Source: Vibrio agarivorans (GTDB lineage: Bacteria; Pseudomonadota; Gammaproteobacteria; Enterobacterales; Vibrionaceae). Taken from it: a stretch of DNA of 64,000 nucleotides. Of this stretch, positions 16,398 to 24,354 are shown piece by piece. The notes under the pieces are model-generated. The model was not told the DNA's origin and did not search any database. It saw only the letters and a program-made list of their open reading frames with translations. The stretch is taken from positions 1,150,241 through 1,214,240 of the forward strand of contig NZ_JAUFQF010000004.1 of assembly GCF_030409635.1 (NCBI RefSeq). The letters run 5' to 3'. The stretch's first letter is position 1. Each line of letters starts with the position of its first letter. The position numbers were made by a program, and so were the translations under genes.

Positions 16398-17747
16398 ATG
16401 GAATCACTCACGATACAAGCTTATTTATCAGATCAATGGTCTGACATAGCTCAGGTTACATTCCCGAAAAGTGAGGAAGGTAACTTCTTTACAACTGAAA
16501 TTCACTACCTGCCTGACTATGCTATTGAGTCGATAGATAGAGATGATCGGCATGCCGTATCACTAAATCACCCTGTCAGTTTCTTCTTTGATGACAAAGG
16601 ACGTCCAGGTTGGTTGAGGTTTCTCGATGACATAATGCCGAGTGGGGCCAGTCGGCGATACTGGGTCAAACAGCTTGATATTGAAGATCTACCTATTGAC
16701 CAGCAAGACTTTATCCTCTTGAAGTATGGAACAATCTCTCCAGTTGGTAACTTAAGGATTAAAGATTCACTTCCTAATCGCTCAGAAAAGTCTGACTCAC
16801 TATTCTTCTCGACAAATGACGTTATCAATCGTGGTAGTGATTTTCTAGACTATGCGCAGGAAAGAGGAGCAGTGGCAGGTGGCGCAACGGGTGCTGGAGG
16901 AGAAGCTCCTAAGCTATTGTTGCGCTGTTCTTCAGAAAATAGAATTTGGATTGATAGCTATCAAGACGACAATAAAAACCAAGATACACACTATCTAGTC
17001 AAATACCCCAGAGGCTCAAGAGGAAAGACGGACTGTAATATTCTACGAGCTGAATATCATTTCTACCATGAGCTAACGACCTTGGGGATAGAAACTATTC
17101 CCCTAGAGTGCATGAGGTTAGAAGAAGGAGAAAACTACCCTTCTCTTTGGCTGCCGAGATTTGATGTCTATTTCGATCAACAAGGAGTCATGCAGCGTTT
17201 CGCTATGGAATCGGTCTACTCTATTTTAAGTAAGGGACCGGCTAGTATTCTTGAGCATGAAAAAACCATTAGAGCACTCATTGATAAAATAATGAATAGT
17301 CATATGGTCACGGAACAAGGGTATCAGTTTGATATTCAAAACTTTGTTATAGAGTGGGTAAAAAGAGATCTCGTGAACATCCTATTTGGTAACAGCGATA
17401 ATCACGGAAGAAATACTTCTTTCGTTAAAGGAGATGGGTTTATTAAGCTCGCTCCTGTCTATGATTTTGCTCCAATGAAAGCCGATCCAGAGGGGATACC
17501 TAGAGCCACCAAATGGAAATCACCACTTGAGGTAGGTGGAGAGTATGACTTTGAAGGCATTGCCGACACATTATCAGACTTAGTGCTAAAAGAAGTGCTG
17601 ATGCATGAGCTAAAAGTGTTGGCAAAAAACTGTTTAACTTTGAAAGATAGGCTTCAAAAACGAGGTGTACCTGAACAAATTTTAGCAATGCCAAGCATCG
17701 GTATGGATTTCATTGAATCAAAAATAGAAAAGTGGGGATTGCTATGA
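16398..17747 (+). CDS. HipA-like serine/threonine kinase toxin
   Basis: 449 residues. The N-terminal part (about 1-110) is HipA-N1-like. AVAGGATGAGGEAPKLLL (about 156-174) is the Gly-rich loop of HipA kinases. FGNSDNHGRNTSF (about 330-342) holds the catalytic Asp and Asn, and LAPVYDFAPM the Mg-binding DF. HipA toxins phosphorylate targets such as glutamyl-tRNA synthetase; this target is unknown. A GGGGGG ribosome site lies 5 nt before the ATG. The gene overlaps the next by ATGA. Here the kinase gene precedes the HTH gene, the reverse of E. coli hipBA. Confidence 0.85.
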   Translation: MESLTIQAYLSDQWSDIAQVTFPKSEEGNFFTTEIHYLPDYAIESIDRDDRHAVSLNHPVSFFFDDKGRPGWLRFLDDIMPSGASRRYWVKQLDIEDLPIDQQDFILLKYGTISPVGNLRIKDSLPNRSEKSDSLFFSTNDVINRGSDFLDYAQERGAVAGGATGAGGEAPKLLLRCSSENRIWIDSYQDDNKNQDTHYLVKYPRGSRGKTDCNILRAEYHFYHELTTLGIETIPLECMRLEEGENYPSLWLPRFDVYFDQQGVMQRFAMESVYSILSKGPASILEHEKTIRALIDKIMNSHMVTEQGYQFDIQNFVIEWVKRDLVNILFGNSDNHGRNTSFVKGDGFIKLAPVYDFAPMKADPEGIPRATKWKSPLEVGGEYDFEGIADTLSDLVLKEVLMHELKVLAKNCLTLKDRLQKRGVPEQILAMPSIGMDFIESKIEKWGLL

Positions 17748-18238
17748 GTAGTCATGACTCAAAACGCCAAGATGGACAAGCTTTGAATTCCTCATCAGAG
17801 TCTGTGCACGACACCATTGCACGACTACGTTCAAATCAAGCTCGCTTAAAAAATACCGTTAGCTCAGTACAGAGCTCTTCAGATCAAACCTCTAGCACTC
17901 AGACTAAGGGCGTGCAGAAACGAGCTTCTAAAAATGCGAAGGCGGTTTCTGTATTGGAAAGGCAAAGTCGGATAAACAAGGTGATTCATGCTTTGCTCAT
18001 TAGAGACTTAACGCAAGGTCAAGCTCTTAAAGAACTGAGAATGGAAGTGCTAGGCATCAAACAAGACGCTTTTGCAAAGATGGTTGGAGTCTCAAGAAAG
18101 ACAATCTCTGAGATAGAGAATGATCGAGGAGCGTTTAAAACGGATATTCTCGACAAAGTGTTTAAACCATTTGGGCTAAAAGTTGGACTGGTCCCGGTAT
18201 CAGCTAGTCTCCTAAATTCTGCACTTAAAGAGCAGTGA
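17744..18238 (+). CDS. HipB-like XRE-family antitoxin with long N-terminal extension
   Basis: 164 residues from ATG 17744, overlapping the kinase stop. Residues 1-80 are Ser/Gln/Lys-rich and probably disordered. Residues about 90-150 are an XRE helix-turn-helix: ELRMEVLGIKQDAFAKMVGV, SRKTISEIENDRG. Probable repressor and antidote of the upstream kinase. Its 3' end is repeated at 20897-21035. Confidence 0.85.
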   Translation: MSSHDSKRQDGQALNSSSESVHDTIARLRSNQARLKNTVSSVQSSSDQTSSTQTKGVQKRASKNAKAVSVLERQSRINKVIHALLIRDLTQGQALKELRMEVLGIKQDAFAKMVGVSRKTISEIENDRGAFKTDILDKVFKPFGLKVGLVPVSASLLNSALKEQ

Positions 18239-18497
18239 TACATGATGGTTGACATACGCATGAACAAGTCCGTTGTCCTAGAGCCTGTCCTAGGCTCAGA
18301 TGTGTCCTTAATTGTGACTGTTTGCCACAAAATAGCGTCCTATGCTTGTGCTTTTGTCCTTACTTCTAGGGCGGTTTTTGTTCAAGCCGCTTTTTTGAGC
18401 TTAGATGGCACTTTAGCCCCCAGACCGGCAAGGTTTACGACAGCCTCTTACTCTGTGTAATGAGTGGAGTATCTTCGGTCGGGTAGAGGGCTGCAGG

Positions 18498-18827
18498 TTA
18501 CTTTAGTTGGATCCCATGTTGATTAATGTGTGCGAGCAGCTCTTGTGATGTGATAGTGCGTTTGTTCACGACATCGACCTTATAAGGGAGTGATGACTGT
18601 TCAAATTGGTCCTGAATTTGTGCGATGGTACTCATAGAAAGATTTGCACCGTCAAGGGCAAGATCGATATCGGAGCTGTCTTTGAAAGTTCCTATTGCTC
18701 TTGAGCCAAATACCCACACCTGTTCTACGAGCGGATGTCGAAGAACAATGGCTTCAATCAACTGATATTGGTGTGGCTGTAGGCCCATGGCCGCTGCGGA
18801 GGAGTCGAAGTTGTGCATGTACGTCAT
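18498..18827 (-). CDS. mntA: MNT-type nucleotidyltransferase antitoxin
   Basis: 109 residues with the minimal nucleotidyltransferase signature GS-x10-DxD seen as GSRAIGTFKDSSDID. MNT antitoxins modify and neutralise a HEPN toxin by adding AMP to it. The start lies 4 bp after the hepT stop, with AGG 5 nt upstream. The pair is the classical HEPN-MNT module. Confidence 0.9.
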   Translation of the reverse strand: MTYMHNFDSSAAAMGLQPHQYQLIEAIVLRHPLVEQVWVFGSRAIGTFKDSSDIDLALDGANLSMSTIAQIQDQFEQSSLPYKVDVVNKRTITSQELLAHINQHGIQLK

Positions 18828-18831
18828 TCGC

Positions 18832-19239
18832 CTAACCTTGCTTGGCTTTTAAATACTCTGTCACTTGTTCAATCACCGGGGCAAATGAGCCCAAGATGAG
18901 CTTCTGAGCCGCGAGAACATTTTCTTCATCGTAAGTGTGTGACAAAAGGTTACGTTTGATTAGTGCCTCCAACAACGTCTCGCATTGTTGTGATGATAGG
19001 TGTCTCGCCTCAAGGGCCGTGCGGATGACACTGCGTGGAGAGGCTACATCAAAACCTTCAAATTCGAGCAGATCTTTGAGTGTTTTCCAAGTTAGTTCGA
19101 AGGAAAACTCAAACGTTTGCACTAGGCCAGCGAGTTCTAGTTCATTATAACTATCTTGCGCGCAGGCCTTTTTTAGTCTTTGCTGTGCTTTGCTTAAATT
19201 CTGTAAACGTTGTTTCCAACGATCTGGGTTTGAGTTCAT
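18832..19239 (-). CDS. hepT: HEPN-domain toxin RNase (HepT/HI0074 family)
   Basis: 135 residues from ATG 19239 (MNSNPDRWKQRLQNLSKA), preferred over an in-frame start at 19269. All-helical. The RNase motif RX4HXY is present as RNLLSHTY near residue 104. FELTWKTLKDLLEFEGFDVASPR is the conserved HI0074 core. It is followed by its MNT partner. In studied systems HEPN cleaves RNA and is silenced by AMPylation. Confidence 0.9.
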   Translation of the reverse strand: MNSNPDRWKQRLQNLSKAQQRLKKACAQDSYNELELAGLVQTFEFSFELTWKTLKDLLEFEGFDVASPRSVIRTALEARHLSSQQCETLLEALIKRNLLSHTYDEENVLAAQKLILGSFAPVIEQVTEYLKAKQG

Positions 19240-19478
19240 TGTTGTTAGCCTAGCTACAGTGTTAATCACTGTCGTTACTTTACTGTGTTTAAGGTAGTGA
19301 TGATAGAGGAGGCTTCTTTAAATGATCTCAAAACACCCAAAATCTAACACAGAATGAATCAGGAAAGCTCACAAACGTTTTGGTTTAGTAAAAGTAGACG
19401 CATCGCCTGGGTTTAAGCAATTTCAAGTGGTTATAGATCAACTAGCTTTGCTCCTAGTGAAGAGCCTTGCCCCATTGC

Positions 19479-19494
19479 GTATTTCTGTGTTGTT
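19479..19494. repeat. Left arm of a 16-bp inverted repeat flanking the ATPase gene
   Basis: GTATTTCTGTGTTGTT here is the exact reverse complement of 20851-20866. The two arms enclose the whole ATPase gene and its upstream repeat array. Confidence 0.7.
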
Positions 19495-19512
19495 AGGGGT
19501 TCCAACTCAAGA

Positions 19513-20736
19513 TTAGAGCAGATCTGCCGATATCATAATCAGACCATCTTTGATTAACGGCTCAGTAATCTCATAATTTCCATCATGGTCAACATAAATC
19601 CACCCTTCTTCAATCAATAGATTCTTTGCTACACGCAAAGCCGTTGCGCTATACGACAGTTCAAGCTGTACACTAGGATTATTCTCTAGCACAGATACCG
19701 CGTGGTTCGCTACATAGTAAAGCAATGCAACTTCTGCTTTCTTCTTTGCGCTCATTTTGCTGGCAATTAGTATTTTTGCATCGCTTAAACCGTCACGCAC
19801 AACTACGCGTTGCCACGCATCATCAACAATACTAATCGTTATTACGGTGTTATTTTTGCTTGCTTGCTTGAACACTTCCCTGCAGTGCAAGGTGAAATCA
19901 CGCGGATGACCGTTTGTGTAGTTATAGATAGCCTCAGCAACACCTGCTTCAACAGTGAACCTGCACTCATTGGCGACTTGATGGACTCTAGACTTGCATT
20001 TATCAAATGAAAACCGTGGGAGTTCAACCTTTGAGCACATTTTGTAAAGCGCCTCTTCTTTCTCTATAAGTTTTTCCATCATTCGCTTATGACTACCACA
20101 AAAAGCGATGGATATGTTCTCACAGTGTTGTAGGCCAGAGCGAATATCCCATGAAATAGGGTTGCCAGATTTTCTCTCATCCTTACCAACAATCTCGTTT
20201 ACTTGTTGGTATTCGTCTAACATCATAATGATTTTGATATTTTGCTCGACTGCAACATTGTCAAGTACCCGCAACGCCTCACCGATACTAACACTGTCAG
20301 CGTCTACCCGATCTCGAAGCTCTACATTAAGTTGGGAGTCACCGACGGTTAAGCCAAACAGCTTCACGAACCGACTAATACCATTCAATGAGTCTGTAAA
20401 AAGCTTCAACGCCTTTTGTTTATTGTTTAAGCACTTCTCACCCGCAGTTGCGATATTTTTCAGTATCAGTTTGTACGCCATGTCTTTTGTTGCACATGAG
20501 CTTAAATCAATATTGAGAAAAATGACGTCATTGAACCCATAGACATCTTTTTCAAGCGTCAACTGTCGGCAAGCCTCGGTCAGTGCGGAAGTTTTACCGA
20601 ACCGTCGCCAATTGGACATCCAAATGCTATCGGAGGACATGATGGATAACTTGATTTCTTCGATCTCATCTTCTCGGTTGAAAAAACTGTCGCCCTTGGC
20701 AACTGAAAGCGAAAAATAGTTAGTATAAATTTTCAT
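19513..20736 (-). CDS. P-loop ATPase (ATPase_2 / archaeal-type AAA, STAND-like)
   Basis: 407 residues. FFNREDEIEEIKLSI and the nucleotide-binding WRRFGKTSAL (about 43-52, a GKT P-loop variant after RR) are the ATPase_2 hallmarks. IIMMLDEYQQ (about 170) is Walker B. The C terminus (about 330-407) looks like a winged helix, LEEGWIYVDHDGNYEITEPL in style. Such proteins occur in mobile and defence islands, but the role here is unknown. AGG lies 9 nt before the ATG. It is a single-gene unit bounded by a 16-bp inverted repeat. Confidence 0.8.
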   Translation of the reverse strand: MKIYTNYFSLSVAKGDSFFNREDEIEEIKLSIMSSDSIWMSNWRRFGKTSALTEACRQLTLEKDVYGFNDVIFLNIDLSSCATKDMAYKLILKNIATAGEKCLNNKQKALKLFTDSLNGISRFVKLFGLTVGDSQLNVELRDRVDADSVSIGEALRVLDNVAVEQNIKIIMMLDEYQQVNEIVGKDERKSGNPISWDIRSGLQHCENISIAFCGSHKRMMEKLIEKEEALYKMCSKVELPRFSFDKCKSRVHQVANECRFTVEAGVAEAIYNYTNGHPRDFTLHCREVFKQASKNNTVITISIVDDAWQRVVVRDGLSDAKILIASKMSAKKKAEVALLYYVANHAVSVLENNPSVQLELSYSATALRVAKNLLIEEGWIYVDHDGNYEITEPLIKDGLIMISADLL

Positions 20737-20766
20737 ATCGCAAACCTGTCTGTGACCATGTTAGAC

Positions 20767-20822
20767 CCACTATACTATAGCCACTATACTATAGCCACTA
20801 TACTGTAGTCACTACGCTATAG
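20767..20822. repeat. Four tandem 14-bp palindromic repeats upstream of the ATPase gene
   Basis: Units at 20767-20780 and 20781-20794 are identical (CCACTATACTATAG). Units at 20795-20808 and 20809-20822 differ at one and three positions. Each contains the palindrome CTATA-C-TATAG or a variant. The array ends 31 bp before the start codon. It looks like an operator array or iterons. Confidence 0.8.
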
Positions 20823-20850
20823 TGATCGTAAGATATTGTGTGACAGCGTC

Positions 20851-20866
20851 AACAACACAGAAATAC
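20851..20866. repeat. Right arm of the 16-bp inverted repeat flanking the ATPase gene
   Basis: AACAACACAGAAATAC, exact reverse complement of 19479-19494. The truncated hipB copy begins 30 bp to the right. Confidence 0.7.
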
Positions 20867-20896
20867 AACAGAGCCGTTTTCAGCCAGTAGCAAATT

Positions 20897-21035
20897 GTTC
20901 AAAACGGATATTCTCGACAAAGTGTTTAAACCATTTGGGCTCAAAGTTGGACTGGTCCCAGTATCAGCTACCCTTCTAAATCCGGCATTTAAAGAGCGGT
21001 GATATATGATGGTTAACATACGCATGAACAAGCCC
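20897..21035 (+). pseudogene. Truncated second copy of the hipB-like 3' end
   Basis: This stretch repeats 18134-18272 with scattered substitutions. It encodes KTDILDKVFKPFGLKVGLV, then PVSATLLNPAFKER and a stop at 21000-21002, against PVSASLLNSALKEQ in the intact gene, and includes about 30 bp after the stop. There is no start codon or HTH. It is a remnant of a duplicated or related hipAB locus, lying directly right of the ATPase cassette. Confidence 0.85.
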
Positions 21036-21121
21036 GGGAGTGAATGTCGGTTTGCTCTCGAAGCGCAGAACAATGAGCTTGTGAATCCTCACAAGGTCGA
21101 TGTTTCTCGCGTGTGGCCAAG

Positions 21122-21232
21122 TTAAAATAGCCAGATGTTCAGTGCAATCGTGACGATCACAACGATAGGAACACCAATGTAAGCGATAGCGACAATGTGT
21201 TTGTCTATCCAGTTGATATAGCGTTGTATCAA
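21122..21232 (-). CDS. Small hydrophobic peptide, 36 residues, probable membrane protein
   Basis: A TTG start preceded by AAAGGAG at 6-nt spacing opens a 36-codon frame: MIQRYINWIDKHIVAIAY, then IGVPIVVIVTIALNIWLF. An amphipathic charged N terminus is followed by one membrane helix of about 22 residues. I do not recognise it. The good ribosome site and clean helix support a real gene; alternatives are a small membrane toxin or a stable leader peptide. Confidence 0.55.
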   Translation of the reverse strand: MIQRYINWIDKHIVAIAYIGVPIVVIVTIALNIWLF

Positions 21233-21426
21233 AATAGACTCCTTTATCGGTTTGTGGGTTGGCGAAGCCGAGTCTCTCTATTTCTAAAAGCATAAACCAT
21301 TTTTGCACAAAAATGGATTAACGATAGTATGGATAGCATTGAGTTAAAGGGCGCTAGCCAACAGTAGGGCGCGGTGCATCTGAAACAGCAGAGACGGACT
21401 ATCGTGAAATATAAGGTTTGTTAACA

Positions 21427-23109
21427 ATGTCTATCATGGAAATGCTTCAAGCGCTCGCAGAGCCTCAAACGATTAGCCGAGGAAAATCGCTCGCTAAAAA
21501 CGGCAAGGTACAAATTGAAACACAAACCCATGACAAAGCGGTCGCCAAAGTGCTTGGGACGCGTCCCTATTCTGTTGTGGTCAGTCAAGAAAACGGTTTT
21601 TATGCGGCGTGCAATTGCCCTGCTGCCGAATATCAATCGGTGTGCAAGCATGCGGTTGCCACCGCCTTGATGGTGTGGGGAGAGCAAGCACAACCTCACT
21701 CAGGCGTTGGCGAGTATCGCGTCGAGACGGAACCTCGAGCACAACCCGAGCTCTCCCTTTATCAATGGCTGCGTGAAAAGCCGGTAGAAGAGCTGGCCGA
21801 TATTGCACTATCACTGATTGAATCCGACAGTGAGACTTATGATTTTTGGCATCAAAAGATGCTTATGTCCCGTCAGGCGCTCCCAGAAAAAGAGCTCAAA
21901 AAGCGCATCACCGCCGCTTTGCCTAAACGCGCAATTTGGTATCCAGAGCAAGTCGAGCGGTATTTTGACAAAGCCTTGGTGAAATTAACGTTGGTTTGGG
22001 AAGGAATGACTAACCTTGGTGCAGAGGCGCAATGGCGACTGCTCAGCTACGCAGAGGATCGCTTTGTGAGCCTGTTTGACAAGATAGATGACTCCTACGG
22101 TTATCGTTTTGAACTCGAGCAACAGTTAAAAGTCTGGCAACTTGAAGTGTTCCCGAACCTTGATTGGAGTGGGGACAAGAAAGGTCAGTGGCTGTTTCAT
22201 CGTTATACCCAAGAGCATTCGATACTGAATATCCCAACCGATATTGAAACGACGCCGGGTTCGAGTGAGGCTTTACAAGCCTTTTATTTTCGCTGTGAAC
22301 AAGCGCTGATGGAGGAAGATAACTCGACAGCAAGGTGGTATTTGGCGAAACCTTTACTAGAGAAAGCACGTGCAGAGGGTCATTGGCAACAAGAGTCGAA
22401 GTGGCTGCAGCAAAGCGCGACATCGAGTAAGGACTGGCTTGAAGTTTGCCGCTTACACCTCAAGCATCATGATGAGTTTGTCGCAGAAGATCACTGGCTT
22501 CGAGCCAAGCGATTGGCCACAACACCTTTTGAGGCGAACGCTTGCTTGCGCACAAAAATCGATGTTCAAATCGCGCTCGATGAGCCGATGTTAGCGTGGG
22601 AAAGTGCGCAGGCGTGGTTTGCACATCATGCAACATTTGAGGCGTACCGTGTATTGATAGATTATCAAGCGACATTAGCGCCCGATGAAACGATTGAGGC
22701 GTGGTGTGAAACGCAGCTTCAAGTGACTTTTGAGAGCACTCAAGATCCTTGGCGTCGGCTCGGCGCCAATGAAAGTCTGATTGAGTATTACCTTCATCAT
22801 CGGGTGCATGACAAAGCAATGGCTCAAGCAGAGGCTTCACCGCTTTCTGACGAGCTATTGATGCGCTTATGCCATCGTGTACTCGATGAGGATACGACAT
22901 GGGCGTTTAAGCACTACTATCAGGTGATTGCACAGCGCATTAGGCAAACCAATAACCGGGCCTATCATGAAGCCAACACGTTATTGGATGACATCGAGCA
23001 ATACAGTATCAAACCGGCACATCGAGAGCGCTATCTTGCGTTGATAGCGCAGTTGCAAATCGAGTTTAAGGCGAAGCGTAATATGATGGCGTTGTTGGCT
23101 CAGCGTTAA
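21427..23109 (+). CDS. SWIM zinc-finger protein
   Basis: 560 residues from ATG 21427 (AAGG about 10 nt upstream). An earlier TTG at 21418 is in frame but worse placed. The SWIM motif CxCx(n)CxH is present as CNCPAAEYQSVCKHAVA near residues 63-79, a zinc-binding module for DNA or protein contacts. The remainder is alpha-helical, rich in Trp, Glu and His, and may form repeats. Function in the cell is unknown; it could be either island cargo or native. Confidence 0.85.
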   Translation: MSIMEMLQALAEPQTISRGKSLAKNGKVQIETQTHDKAVAKVLGTRPYSVVVSQENGFYAACNCPAAEYQSVCKHAVATALMVWGEQAQPHSGVGEYRVETEPRAQPELSLYQWLREKPVEELADIALSLIESDSETYDFWHQKMLMSRQALPEKELKKRITAALPKRAIWYPEQVERYFDKALVKLTLVWEGMTNLGAEAQWRLLSYAEDRFVSLFDKIDDSYGYRFELEQQLKVWQLEVFPNLDWSGDKKGQWLFHRYTQEHSILNIPTDIETTPGSSEALQAFYFRCEQALMEEDNSTARWYLAKPLLEKARAEGHWQQESKWLQQSATSSKDWLEVCRLHLKHHDEFVAEDHWLRAKRLATTPFEANACLRTKIDVQIALDEPMLAWESAQAWFAHHATFEAYRVLIDYQATLAPDETIEAWCETQLQVTFESTQDPWRRLGANESLIEYYLHHRVHDKAMAQAEASPLSDELLMRLCHRVLDEDTTWAFKHYYQVIAQRIRQTNNRAYHEANTLLDDIEQYSIKPAHRERYLALIAQLQIEFKAKRNMMALLAQR

Positions 23110-23145
23110 AGGCGGGACGATAACGCCTTTCAACGTACAATTTGA

Positions 23146-23337
23146 AATGCGGGTAATCAGTGTCATTACTTGAAAAACTGGTACCTTCGAAGTAAAGAGG
23201 GTTACAAAGGCTTGCACGTCTACTTCAAGAATCGAAGTAATTTTTACTTTCCATGGGAATTGCAGATCTGGGATCAAGACGATCTGCAATCTAATGTTGA
23301 TAACCATGAAAGGTTTAAGAGAAGTTTTATTCAGTAA
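23146..23337 (+). pseudogene. 3' remnant of a RelA/SpoT-domain gene
   Basis: An open frame without a start codon, following an in-frame TGA at 23143, encodes NWYLRSKEGYKGLHVYFKN, then FPWELQIWDQDDL, DNHERFKRSF and a stop. GYxxLH followed by a WELQIW strand and a terminal H-E-x-(F/Y)-K is the C-terminal half of the RelA/SpoT nucleotide-binding domain of small (p)ppGpp synthetase-like proteins. The 5' two-thirds are absent. Assignment is by motif recall. Confidence 0.6.
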
Positions 23338-23405
23338 CGCTATGCACTCTATCAGTCGTTGTACAGAATCAATGGCTTTATCAGCTGAGCAGTAATGGAC
23401 TCAAG

Positions 23406-24141
23406 TTAATACCAGTCTCCAAAATAGTCATTGAGATCACGGATAAGTTTGTCTTCGTCCGTTTGATAACGACGTTTGGTTTTCTCGAGTTGCTCAAGGT
23501 AAGGCTCTGATGGAATGGATAGGCCAAGGTGCTGCTCGTCGCTGAACGGCTCTCCTATACAGGCATCGGAAATTTCAATAAGAGAGCCGTTGTTGCGGTA
23601 GATGCATTGCCACTGCTGTGCGTTGTCATCCCAGCGGCGCTCTTTACTGTTTTCACCCACTTCAATCAGCACGCTATGCTCAAGCGAGCCATTAAATGCA
23701 TTTTGAGCGAGGACATCACCAAACCACTCCTGCCACTCCATCAACTGAATGCGATTTAATGTCCCATCTTCACGTGTGATCACCCCATTATTTTCAAGGC
23801 GAGTGGCGTTAAGCATCGGCTGGCCACTGGTAGAGCGCCAAAAACTCAATGAGCTGACGCCCTCTTTACTGTTGGCGGGTTGGCCGTATTGATAGTAGCG
23901 ATAGTGGGTGGTTCCGGCTTGGTTTTCGATGATGGCTGGTGTGCAGTCAGAGTGGGGTACGAGGCTATTTTTTACATACCCGATTGTGCCAAGCACTGCA
24001 AAGGCTTCGACATTGTAGATTTGGCCATCGACTTTCGCCGTCGTACATTCATACAGATCATCAATCAATAATGCGAATCGAGTCCTTGCAACCTGTGATG
24101 AGAAATAAACTGAATAAGCCAACGGCGTGCAGCTTTTGCAT
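23406..24141 (-). pseudogene. Lipoprotein gene split by a frameshift near codon 26
   Basis: ATG 24141 has an ideal AAAGGA at 7-nt spacing and opens MQKLHAVGLFSLFLITGC, a lipoprotein signal with lipobox, then KDSIRIID and a TGA stop. In the adjacent frame 230 further residues run to 23406 starting DDLYECTTAKVDGQIYNV. Removing 4 bp from the TGAT-type repeat at 24057-24069 would join them as RIIDDLYECTT. The intact product would be a secreted lipoprotein of about 243 residues with no family I recognise. It may be a pseudogene, a phase-variable gene or a sequencing error. Confidence 0.8.
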
Positions 24142-24354
24142 TTCAATATCCTTTTGATGTGGTAGCTGATGAATAAAATAAAAATCGCAAATAAGTTATC
24201 AGCCTACAATGAGTGAGTGATTATCATTCAAGTGAGCCTTAGCGACATCAATGTTTAATTTGTTAAATATGTTACTAAGTATTTCAGTGTTGTGTGATTT
24301 TGTTTCCAAAAAAGCTTTAATGCACATAATTTCACTGCAATCAAGGAGTAAGAT

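Noticed and set aside
5405..24354. Direct-repeat attachment sites marking both island ends
   Set aside because: I compared the glmM terminator region with candidate right ends by eye and found no matching repeat, so no att site is listed.
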